DNA from: an uncultured Kiritimatiellota bacterium
GTDB taxonomy: Bacteria > Verrucomicrobiota > Kiritimatiellia > RFP12 > UBA1067
Length of the DNA: 46,198 nucleotides
NCBI GenBank assembly: GCA_934675625.1
Contig: CAKURH010000018.1
Coordinates: forward strand, 1 to 46,198
Direction of reading: 5' to 3'
How positions within the stretch are numbered: the stretch's first letter is position 1; every line of letters begins with the position of its first letter. The notes under the pieces were generated by a model. The model searched no databases. It was given only the letters and a program-made list of their open reading frames with translations, and was not told where the DNA came from. This document shows, one piece after another, positions 5,602 to 13,493 of this stretch. The position numbers were made by a program, and so were the translations under genes.

Positions 5602-8319
5602 TCAGGGGCCGAGCAGGTTCAGGTTCGGGTCGCTCGCGTCCTGCCCTTCCAGTGCCGACGAGGCCGCCGACGCTTCGCACGGCGACGCACGCAGCGCCCG
5701 CGCAAGCTCCGACGCCGGCAGGCGCGACATGCAGTAGACCGGGAAGAGCGAAAGCCGGATGCCGTCCGACGCCGCGCGCACACCGCCCATCATGTCGTGC
5801 CAGCGCGCCGAGGCGAGTGCACCGGCGGGACGCAGCGTGCGCGGCGCGCCGTTCCACTGCCAGATTGCTGCCACGCGCGTCTCGCCGCCGTCGAAGACGT
5901 AGCCCTTCACGCCCGTGCCGAGATCCGGCTCGGCCACGCACGGCGCCTCGCCCAGCAGGTCGGCGCACGCGCGGAAGGCGTAGAGCGCGGGCTTCGGCAG
6001 ATCCTCGAAGCCGTTGTCGCCGTTGCCGAGCGCCGTCAGGTTCCAGTCGACGCCGGACCGCCCCGTCGCGAGCATGAAATGCGAATAGTGGTCGAGCCCC
6101 TTCGCCCACGCGATGATCATGTTCCGCAGGTCGACGTGCGCCTGATTGAGCGCGAATCGGTCGACCGGGCCGGGCAGCGGATGGTTCGGACTGCACGCGC
6201 CGGCCTCCGTCTGCGCCCACCCCGCGACGCCCGCCGCGCGCGCGGCCTTCAGCCCCCGTTCAAGCGTCCGCCCGTAGTCGGGACAGTCCGGGTTCGCGTT
6301 GTAGGCGTGCTCGGTAATCAGATCGACATGCGCGCCGCCGCCCGCGTCGAGGAACCGCTGGATGAACGCGAGATCCGTCGAACACGTGCACGGTCCCGCA
6401 AGGCGGACGTCGGGATGGCGAGCCTTCAAGAGCGGACGGAACTTCGAGACGAGCGCGACGTAGGTCTCGACAGTCGGGTCGTCGAATCGCGCGGGATCGG
6501 GGTTCTTCATCCGCCCGCCCCAGATGTTGAACTCGTTCAGGAACTCGTAGATGTCGATCTCGCCGCGATGCGCATCAGCAAGCCGCAGCATCGCGTCAAA
6601 CCACGGCATCGGGTCTTTCGGCACAAGCGTCTCGCCGCGCAACGGCCGGCCGTCCACGGTCGCGGGCGTGCCGAGCACCAGCAGGTTGCGGAGGCCGTTG
6701 TCGCGGAAGAGCTTCGAGTAGGCGTAGCCCGCGTCGAGATGCCAGCCGCGTCCGTTCGCCCAGAGCCGCGTCGTGCCGATGCCGAACTCCTTGAGGAAGC
6801 CGAGCGTCTGCTCAGGCGAGCCGAACATCACGTTCACCGAGAGCCGCCGCGCGAGCCGCGTGCAGGGCGGCTGGACGCCGAACGTGACGCACGAGACTTC
6901 CGGCGCACCGTCGCCGGTCGCCGCCCGCGTCTCCCAGACCGCGTTCATCGGCCCTCGCCACGCAGACGGCGGCACGAGGCCGCCCGTCACGGCCTTCTCC
7001 TCGCCCGGCTGGAGTGTGACGGTCGCCGTGCGCCGCGCGTCCGTCGCCTCGTGCCCGTCCCACGCGAGAAGCTTGCGCGTGACGCGGTACGTGCAGGGCT
7101 TCTCGGACAGGTTGACGAGCCGAAATTCGGCCGTGACCTTCTCGCCGGGCCGGTAGATGCCCCGGTCGTTCCCCATGAGCCGCGCCGACGACGCGAATGC
7201 CGCCGGCGACGCCTCGCCGTCCTGGCGTCCGACGGTCGCGAAGGCGTCGTCCATCCAGACCGTCACGTCGTCCGGCACGGCGATGCGCGGCACGGCGACC
7301 GGCACGCCCTTCTGCGCCAGCACGTCGCCATAGCCGCCGATGCCGCCCGTGCGCTGACCCCAAGACGGCACGGCGACGACGACCTTCGTCCAGTTCGTCT
7401 CGACGGCGACGCGCCGGTCGTAGAGCACGCCGGACTGGATCAGCCAGCCCGCCGAGACCCACGCGCGACGCGCCGCCTTCGCCCAGAACGAGAAGACAGC
7501 GGGACGTCCCTGCACCCACGGCACGGGATTGAAGTAAAACTCGCCCTCCTCGCCTTTCGCGCGGTGCAGACGGAAGGAATGCCGTCCCGACCGGAAGACC
7601 CGGTCGTCGCGCGCGGGCTTCAGAAGCCCCGTCGCGACACGGCCCTTCATCTGCTCGATGACGCCGCCGCGCGTCCCGAACCGCAGCGACTGCTCGCCGA
7701 CCGCGCTCGTCGCGTAGAAGCCGCGTTCCGCGCCGCCGTTCGCGAGGTAGTTGCGTCCCGGCTCGTAGGCGGCCATCGGGTCTGGCGCCTCGAAGAGCGC
7801 GAGGTCATGCAGACGGTAGATGCCGGGCTCGCGCAGGACGTAGGTGAACGTGAGATCCGTGAGCCGCGCGTCCAGCGCGCGCGTGTGCTGCCAGACGGTC
7901 GGCTCGGCGCCAAGCGGAAAGGTCGCGGGCTTCCAGAAGTGCTTCTTCGACTTGCCTTCGTCCGCGCGGTCAATTTGCCCTTCCAAGATGCCGGAACCCT
8001 CGGACACGCCGTCCGCCGACGTCGTAAGCCGGTAGGTCATGTGCTTGCCCGCGTAGGCCGCGCGGTCGCCGAGCGGCACGCGGATCTTGACGACGGCGTT
8101 CGTCAGCGCCTCGACCCGCACCGTGCAGACGCCGTTCGAGACCGTGCGCACGTAGACGGCCGTCGGCTTTTCGGGCCGCGCCTTGTCCGCCGCGCTCACC
8201 CAGCACCCGGCCGTTGACCAGTCGGCATGGAACGCGGCGGTGCGATGCGCCGCTTCCGCCCGCACAAGGCTCGCAGACGCGCAGAGGGAAACGACAAGGG
8301 AGAGAAGGAGAGTTTTCAT
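5602..8319 (-). CDS. Secreted clan-A glycoside hydrolase (GH39-like), 905 aa
   Basis: Signal peptide MKTLLLSLVVSLCASASLVRA (about 1-21). Residues about 25-180 and 190-370 look like beta-sandwich carbohydrate-binding modules; about 380-480 is another beta domain (RLMGNDRGIYRPGEKV). A TIM barrel spans about 490-800: FLKEFGIGTTRLW, then YEFLNEFNIWGG with the Asn-Glu pair N595-E596 as likely acid/base, and WAQTEAGA with E705 as likely nucleophile. That is the clan GH-A pattern; GH39 or a related GH5-like family is my best guess, but the family and substrate are not certain. The ATG at 8319 lies 6 nt after a -10 box, so the mRNA is predicted leaderless. It is divergent from a XylR-like regulator, the likely controller. 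Confidence 0.75.
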   Translation of the reverse strand: MKTLLLSLVVSLCASASLVRAEAAHRTAAFHADWSTAGCWVSAADKARPEKPTAVYVRTVSNGVCTVRVEALTNAVVKIRVPLGDRAAYAGKHMTYRLTTSADGVSEGSGILEGQIDRADEGKSKKHFWKPATFPLGAEPTVWQHTRALDARLTDLTFTYVLREPGIYRLHDLALFEAPDPMAAYEPGRNYLANGGAERGFYATSAVGEQSLRFGTRGGVIEQMKGRVATGLLKPARDDRVFRSGRHSFRLHRAKGEEGEFYFNPVPWVQGRPAVFSFWAKAARRAWVSAGWLIQSGVLYDRRVAVETNWTKVVVAVPSWGQRTGGIGGYGDVLAQKGVPVAVPRIAVPDDVTVWMDDAFATVGRQDGEASPAAFASSARLMGNDRGIYRPGEKVTAEFRLVNLSEKPCTYRVTRKLLAWDGHEATDARRTATVTLQPGEEKAVTGGLVPPSAWRGPMNAVWETRAATGDGAPEVSCVTFGVQPPCTRLARRLSVNVMFGSPEQTLGFLKEFGIGTTRLWANGRGWHLDAGYAYSKLFRDNGLRNLLVLGTPATVDGRPLRGETLVPKDPMPWFDAMLRLADAHRGEIDIYEFLNEFNIWGGRMKNPDPARFDDPTVETYVALVSKFRPLLKARHPDVRLAGPCTCSTDLAFIQRFLDAGGGAHVDLITEHAYNANPDCPDYGRTLERGLKAARAAGVAGWAQTEAGACSPNHPLPGPVDRFALNQAHVDLRNMIIAWAKGLDHYSHFMLATGRSGVDWNLTALGNGDNGFEDLPKPALYAFRACADLLGEAPCVAEPDLGTGVKGYVFDGGETRVAAIWQWNGAPRTLRPAGALASARWHDMMGGVRAASDGIRLSLFPVYCMSRLPASELARALRASPCEASAASSALEGQDASDPNLNLLGP

Positions 8320-8325
8320 GCGGAC

Positions 8326-8336
8326 ATTTTACCATA
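8326..8336 (-). promoter_or_regulatory. Extended -10 promoter, leaderless start for the hydrolase
   Basis: Minus-strand TATGGTAAAAT with TAAAAT at 8331-8326, followed by 6 nt (GTCCGC) and the ATG at 8319. Transcription would start at or within a base or two of the start codon. Confidence 0.6.
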
Positions 8337-8456
8337 TCGCGCGCGGCACGTGGGGCATCACGCGAAACCGGCGAAAGAACAAAATGCGAAATGATGATTT
8401 CTTTCGGGACTGCCACGAATGCGAGCCGCTTACCGCTCCGACGCGCGAGGCCCAAA

Positions 8457-8467
8457 TATGATAAACT
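8457..8467 (+). promoter_or_regulatory. Extended -10 promoter, leaderless start for the regulator
   Basis: Plus-strand TATGATAAACT, -10 at 8462-8467, then 7 nt and the ATG at 8475. It is divergent from the promoter at 8326-8336. The 120 bp between them hold no gene; a small inverted repeat GAAAT-GATG-ATTTC at 8388-8401 is the only operator-like feature noticed. Confidence 0.5.
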
Positions 8468-8474
8468 ATGCGGC

Positions 8475-9629
8475 ATGAAGACCATCATCTGGTTCAGGGG
8501 CACGCACGGCGCCGCCAACTCCCGCATGATCGCGGGGCTGGCGCGCGCCGTCAAGCGCCGGGGCTGGAGCCTGTCCGTCCTGCCGCGTCCGAGCGCCGGG
8601 GAATCCATGAGGGAGATCATGGCCTTCTGGGATCCGGACGGCGTCATCACGGCCCTGCCGTTCGACGCGGCAGACTACGGGCGCGCGGCGGTCGTCATCA
8701 TGTCCGAGCGGCCCAAGGGCTTCACGGGCAATGTCTCCTTCATCACGCACGACAACGCCGCGACGGCCGAGGTCGTCGCCAAGGAGCTCCTGTCGCTCGG
8801 CTACCCGCACCACGCCTTCGTCGGCGCGCGCATCGGCGGCGAACCCTGGAGCGACGCGCGGGAACGCGAGTTCCGCCGCATCCTCGCCCTCCACGGACTG
8901 GACTGCATGACGTTCCGTCCGTCGGCGGAAGACCGCGCGAACAGCCTCGCCTTCCAGCGGCACCTGCGGCAGTTCCTCGCCGACCTGCCCAAGCCCTGCG
9001 CGCTGTTCGCGGCGCATGACCCGATCGGCGCCGAAGTGCTCGCCGCCGCGCACGCCTCCGGCATCGCCGTGCCCGGCGAACTCGCCGTCTGCTCGGTGGA
9101 CGACGACGAGGAGATCTGCCTCAACACAGTCCCGACGCTCACGAGCGTCCACCCCGAATTCGAGCGCGCGGGCATGCTCGCCTGCCTGCGGCTCGCGGAG
9201 GTCTTCGCGGACAAGAGCCGCCGCGCGCCGCCGACCGACTACCGCATCGGCCCCGGCCCGCTCGTCCGGCGCACCTCGACGCGGCGCGAAGCCCTCACGG
9301 ACGCACGGGTCTACAAGGCCCTCGAATTCATCAGCCGCGAAACGCCGCGCGGACTCGCCGCTGCCGAAGTCGCCGCGCTCTTCCCCTGCACGCCGCGCAT
9401 GGCGCAGATCCGGTTCAAGCGGGCGACGGGCCAGACGATCCAGGAGGCGATTCTCGAAACGCGCACGGAACTGGCGAAGACCCTGCTCCAGAACGACAGC
9501 CTGGCGCTGGACGCGCTCGCGAACCTCGCGGGTTGGAGCTCGGCGCGCCTCCTGCGCCTGCACTTCCTCAAGACGTTCGGCTTGACGCCCGGCGAATGGC
9601 GACGCCGCCACGCGCATCCGAAGCCATGA
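8475..9629 (+). CDS. XylR-like regulator: sugar-binding sensor plus AraC HTH
   Basis: 384 aa from the ATG at 8475, chosen because it lies 7 nt after the promoter and begins a typical sensor strand (MKTIIWFRG). Residues about 1-270 are the LacI/PBP-like ligand domain (PKPCALFAAHDPIGAEVL, GELAVCSVDDDEEICL, TLTSVHPEFERAG). Residues about 285-380 are the AraC-type DNA-binding domain (PRGLAAAEVAALFPCTPRM, ALDALANLAGWSSARLLRLH, TFGLTPGEWRR). It is the same architecture as the regulator at 2787-4079. Likely regulates the divergent glycoside hydrolase and its own operon with the MATE gene, whose ATG overlaps its stop (ATGA). The effector sugar is unknown. Confidence 0.85.
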   Translation: MKTIIWFRGTHGAANSRMIAGLARAVKRRGWSLSVLPRPSAGESMREIMAFWDPDGVITALPFDAADYGRAAVVIMSERPKGFTGNVSFITHDNAATAEVVAKELLSLGYPHHAFVGARIGGEPWSDAREREFRRILALHGLDCMTFRPSAEDRANSLAFQRHLRQFLADLPKPCALFAAHDPIGAEVLAAAHASGIAVPGELAVCSVDDDEEICLNTVPTLTSVHPEFERAGMLACLRLAEVFADKSRRAPPTDYRIGPGPLVRRTSTRREALTDARVYKALEFISRETPRGLAAAEVAALFPCTPRMAQIRFKRATGQTIQEAILETRTELAKTLLQNDSLALDALANLAGWSSARLLRLHFLKTFGLTPGEWRRRHAHPKP

Positions 9630-10948
9630 GCCGTCTCGCCGACCTCGCGCGCCTCGCCCTGCCCGTCGCCGCCAGCACGCTCGTGATCGCGGTGGGCGAA
9701 ATCGCCGACCGCGCCTTTCTCGGCCACTGGTCGGCGGACGCGCTCGCGGCCACGCTGCCCGGCGGTATGCTCGCGCGCGTCTTTACCGGCGTCCTCGTCG
9801 GCACCGTCGGCTACTCGGCCGCGCTCGTCTCGCGCGTCACGGACGCGACCGGCGAATCGTCTCGCGCGGAAACCGCCTTTGCGCAGGGCCTCTGGCTGAC
9901 GCTCTTCGCCGCCCCCGTCTTTCTCGTCGCCGCGCCCGTCGGGCTCACCCTGATTGCCGCCGCCGGGCACGCCGAGGCGATTCGCGCGCACGAGCAGACC
10001 TACTACCTGTTCAACCTCGCGGGCGGCGCGCTGGCGACGCTCGCCGCCGCGCTTGGCGCGTGGTTCGTCGGTCACGGCCAGACGGGACGTGTCGCGACGG
10101 CGGCGCTCGTCGGCTGCGGCGTCAACCTGCTCGCCGACCCACTGCTCATCTTCGGCCTCGGCTGGGGCGTCGCCGGGGCGGGCGCGGCGGCTGTGCTTGC
10201 GCAGGCGACGACCTGCGGCGTGCTGGCCGCCCTGCTTTGCCGCGACTTCCAGACACACGGACGTGCTGCCGCCGGATGCCTCCGTTTTCGCCGCGAACAA
10301 GCCAGCCAACTTCTGCGCATGGGACTGCCCGTCGGTCTCTCGTCGCTCGTCGGCAGCACGACCTTCACCGCGTTCGTCCTCGCGCTCGGCCGGCTGGACG
10401 CCGCCGCGCTCGCCGTCGGCAACGCCTGCTTCGCGGTCAACAACTTCTTCTACACGCTGCTCGCGGCGACCGAGACGGCCATCATGATCCGCACGGGACA
10501 GGCCCTCGGCAAAGGTGACGCGGATGAGGCGCGGCGCGTCCGCCGCGCGGGCCTCGCGCTCGACGCCCTCCTGTTCGCCGCCTTCTTCGGGTTCGTCCTC
10601 GCCGTTCCCGGAACCGCGCTTGCCCCGTTCGTCCGAGGCGACGAGACATCGGCGCACACGGCGTTCGCGGCGCAGGGGCGGGTCTTTTTGGCGATGCTCG
10701 CCGTCGCGGGCGTCTTCCGTGCGGCGCAGAGCGTGCAGACCGGCTTCCTGCGCGGCACGGGCAACACGCGGCGCATCTTCGTCGCGCAGGTCGTCGCCTC
10801 GGTCCTCGTCTGGATGCCCCTCGTCGCCGCCGTCTGCGCCGGACACCTCCCAGCCGCCGCGCTGTTCGCGACGTTCCCGGTTCAGCTCGCCGTCAACGCG
10901 GCGGTTCTCGCCGCGCCCTACTCCTTCACGATGCCAAAGGCGTCGTAG
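9626..10948 (+). CDS. MATE-family multidrug/metabolite exporter
   Basis: 440 aa, starting at the ATG that overlaps the regulator's stop by 4 nt. Twelve hydrophobic segments fit the MATE (NorM/DinF) fold of cation-coupled antiporters in the inner membrane. Landmarks are the first helix LARLALPVAASTLVIAVGEIADRAF (here cited in part: PVAASTLVIAVGEIADRAF), TLPGGMLARVFTGVLVGTVG, and the second-half start LLRMGLPVGLSSLVGS. Coupling to a XylR-type regulator next to a secreted hydrolase hints at efflux of a sugar-related compound or a co-occurring toxic plant compound, but this is only inference. The last 31 bp overlap the convergent FGE/phosphoesterase gene. Confidence 0.85.
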   Translation: MSRLADLARLALPVAASTLVIAVGEIADRAFLGHWSADALAATLPGGMLARVFTGVLVGTVGYSAALVSRVTDATGESSRAETAFAQGLWLTLFAAPVFLVAAPVGLTLIAAAGHAEAIRAHEQTYYLFNLAGGALATLAAALGAWFVGHGQTGRVATAALVGCGVNLLADPLLIFGLGWGVAGAGAAAVLAQATTCGVLAALLCRDFQTHGRAAAGCLRFRREQASQLLRMGLPVGLSSLVGSTTFTAFVLALGRLDAAALAVGNACFAVNNFFYTLLAATETAIMIRTGQALGKGDADEARRVRRAGLALDALLFAAFFGFVLAVPGTALAPFVRGDETSAHTAFAAQGRVFLAMLAVAGVFRAAQSVQTGFLRGTGNTRRIFVAQVVASVLVWMPLVAAVCAGHLPAAALFATFPVQLAVNAAVLAAPYSFTMPKAS

Positions 10949-13482
10949 AGGTTCGCCGAGCCGTCGCGCTCGACGGTGTAGAAGGAATAGACGAGACGGC
11001 TGCCGTCGATGCGGAGGACGCCAAACATCGACCGGCCCGTGTCGTCCGAGGCGTCGTCGCCCGCCCGCGCGAGGCGCGAATCGACGTTGACCGCACCCGT
11101 CGCGACCTTCAAATGCCGACGCCGATACGACTTCGCGCCGTCGGCCGCCGCGAAATCCTTGAGTTCGCCGACACGGTGCCCGGCGCAGCCCGCGCTCACG
11201 TAGTAGGTGCCGCGCGGGTTCACGTCGCAGACCACCCCTTCGATCTTGCGCGTCGTCGGCGCGGTCACGACCGCCGCCGCGTCGTCGTCCGTGAAGGTGA
11301 AGCCCGGCCCGTCCCAGCGGTACGGACGCGTCTTCGAGTAGGTGTGGTCATGGGCCTGCAGGACGAGATCGACCTCGCCCGCCGCGCAGATCGCGCCGAG
11401 CCGCCGCACGAGGTTCGAGGCGCAGACGCTCTCGGCGCCGTCCTTGCCGCGCATGTTGTCGCCGGTCGTATAGGGCCCCGCATGCGTCATGACGACCGTC
11501 CACTGCGCCGTGCCGCGCGCCCGCGTCGCCGCGAGGTCGTCGCGCAGCCAGTCGAGGACGCGCCCATGCCGGTCTTCGCGCCAGGCGTAGTCGACCCACG
11601 GCAGCGTCGCGACGTGAACCGCGCCGAAGTCGAAGGAATGGCAGCCGACGTAGCCGCCGTTCGTGACGGCGAAGTTCTCCGCGACGACGTTGCTGTCGGC
11701 CTTGTAGGTGAAGTAGTCGTGGTTGCCGCTCGCGTGCACCCACGGCACACCGGGGAAATGCGGCGCCGCGCAGTCGGCGGCCATACCCCACTGCAGGTAG
11801 CGCAGCTTCGCGGTCGCCGTGTTCGGCCCGGCGTTGTAGAGGTTGCTGTCGTAGAAGTCACCGCCTTCAAGGATGAAGTCGATCGCGTCCGCACCGCCCG
11901 CGACGGCGGCCGCTGCGCGGCAGGAATTCTCCCACATCGGGAACTTGCGCGCGTCCTTCGTCTGCGCGTCGTTCAGGTTGACGATCGTCACGCCGTCGTC
12001 GGGCGTGCCGACCGTGAAGCGTCCGTAGGCCCAGTGTCCCTCGCAGCCGAGCCGGTAGGAGTAGACGCCGCCCGCCTTGAGGCCGTCCGCGACGGCGGTG
12101 TGGCGGTTCAGGGCCGGATCGTCGGCGCGGGTCGTCTTCGCCGGGATGACGCGCCCCTCGGACGCGAACCGCGCCGCGTCCGCCGCGCCGCAGTCGCCTT
12201 CGAGCAGCACGACCGCGCCCTGCGTGACGTCCGCCGACGTGTGCCACGCGAAGCCGCGCGTGTCGGGCCCCGCGAAAATCGAGAGCATGACCGACCCCGG
12301 CTCGGTCCCGACGGCATAGCGCGCCGCCGTCGTCTCCGTGCCGAGCGCGCGCGCCACGCCCCGGGCGGCGATGCGGAAGCCGAACTGCCGCTGGGCGGCG
12401 TCCGCATCCTTCGCAACGACCGCCCGCGCCGCCGCGCGAAACGGCGCGAGGCCGTAGTTGTAGGTGTGCCAGTTGTCGCTCGACCCGCCGCGCAGGCAGG
12501 TCGCGCCCGCGACGGACAGCGGATCGACAAGGGGCTTCACGCCGTAGCCGTCGTTCGCGGCGATGCGGTCGCGGCAAATCTCGCCCGCGTTGCCGAGCAT
12601 GTCGTAGAGGCCGTAGTTGTTCGGCAGCTTCGTGCCGACCGTCGTCACGGCACGGTCGCCGCCGTTGAAGAAGACCGCGAGCGCCGCCAGCGGCTCGTAG
12701 GTGATCTCCTTCATCTTCGCGCGACCGTCCAGCGTGTAGTAGGTCAACTCCGCCGGCAGTTCCGTGCCGTCGTAAAGCCCCGTCGCCGTCCCCGCACGGC
12801 ACGCGGCCTCCCACTGCGCCTCCGTCGGCAGGTCGAACGACCAGCCGTCGCCCACCTTGGACGCGAGCCGTCCCATGAAGCTCGTCGTCGTGACGGCGTT
12901 CGTCGCCTCGACCGTGCCGCGAATCTCCGCAACCGTGATCCTGTTGGCCGGCAATCGGTCGCCCTCCGTGCCCCAGGCGTTCGCGCGCGCCGCATCGCCG
13001 CAGAGCTCCCACTGTTTCTGCGTCAGCTCGAAGACGCCGAGGTAGAAGTCCGTCAACGTGACGACATGCGGGTCTTCGTAGCCGTAGGTCTTGATCTGGG
13101 CGGCAGAAGCGTTGAACCGCTCGTCCGGGAGGCGTCCCGGCTCGGTCGCGGGCGAACCCATCGTGAACGTCTGCGCGGGGATGTGGCGCAGCACGAGCTT
13201 GGTCGTCTTGTATTCGTCGGCGTTCACGCCGAGCCACGCAACCGTGTCCGCGCCCGCGTCCCAGTACCGCCGCTTCCACGCGCCGTAGGGGCCGACGCCC
13301 TCGCGCGCCGTCGAGCCGCCCGTGAGGTCGCGTTCCGTCAGCGGCGTCACGGACCCGGCCTCGCCGCGCGCCTTCGTCAAGTCGAAGACGACGTAGAGAA
13401 TCTCCTCGGACGCGAAATCAACCGCGCCGGCGATTCCGACGATGCACCCGACCAGCAAGCCAATCAGCAGCTTTTTCATCAT
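10918..13482 (-). CDS. Secreted FGE-fold protein fused to a metallophosphoesterase, 854 aa
   Basis: Starts at the double ATG at 13482/13479 behind GGGGGA, 11 nt after the preceding stop. A signal peptide (MMKKLLIGLLVGCIVGIAGA) is followed by a SUMF1/FGE-fold domain, about residues 30-480: VFELTQKQWELCGDA, FDLPTEAQWEAACRAGTATG, NNYGLYDMLGNAGEICRD, CLRGGSSDNW, RQFGFRIA. The catalytic cysteine pair of true formylglycine-generating enzymes is not seen at the RGGSSDNW position. Residues about 500-850 are a purple-acid-phosphatase-like metallophosphoesterase: a fibronectin-like lead, then VNLNDAQ, ILEGGDFYD, HASGNHDYF, VMTHAGPY and LQAHDHTYSKT. The first motif has Gln where D-x-H is usual. Third gene of an FGE-fold operon. 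A secreted phosphatase or phosphodiesterase with an FGE-like partner domain is inferred. Confidence 0.78.
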   Translation of the reverse strand: MMKKLLIGLLVGCIVGIAGAVDFASEEILYVVFDLTKARGEAGSVTPLTERDLTGGSTAREGVGPYGAWKRRYWDAGADTVAWLGVNADEYKTTKLVLRHIPAQTFTMGSPATEPGRLPDERFNASAAQIKTYGYEDPHVVTLTDFYLGVFELTQKQWELCGDAARANAWGTEGDRLPANRITVAEIRGTVEATNAVTTTSFMGRLASKVGDGWSFDLPTEAQWEAACRAGTATGLYDGTELPAELTYYTLDGRAKMKEITYEPLAALAVFFNGGDRAVTTVGTKLPNNYGLYDMLGNAGEICRDRIAANDGYGVKPLVDPLSVAGATCLRGGSSDNWHTYNYGLAPFRAAARAVVAKDADAAQRQFGFRIAARGVARALGTETTAARYAVGTEPGSVMLSIFAGPDTRGFAWHTSADVTQGAVVLLEGDCGAADAARFASEGRVIPAKTTRADDPALNRHTAVADGLKAGGVYSYRLGCEGHWAYGRFTVGTPDDGVTIVNLNDAQTKDARKFPMWENSCRAAAAVAGGADAIDFILEGGDFYDSNLYNAGPNTATAKLRYLQWGMAADCAAPHFPGVPWVHASGNHDYFTYKADSNVVAENFAVTNGGYVGCHSFDFGAVHVATLPWVDYAWREDRHGRVLDWLRDDLAATRARGTAQWTVVMTHAGPYTTGDNMRGKDGAESVCASNLVRRLGAICAAGEVDLVLQAHDHTYSKTRPYRWDGPGFTFTDDDAAAVVTAPTTRKIEGVVCDVNPRGTYYVSAGCAGHRVGELKDFAAADGAKSYRRRHLKVATGAVNVDSRLARAGDDASDDTGRSMFGVLRIDGSRLVYSFYTVERDGSANLYDAFGIVKE

Positions 13483-13493
13483 CCGTCCCCCGT

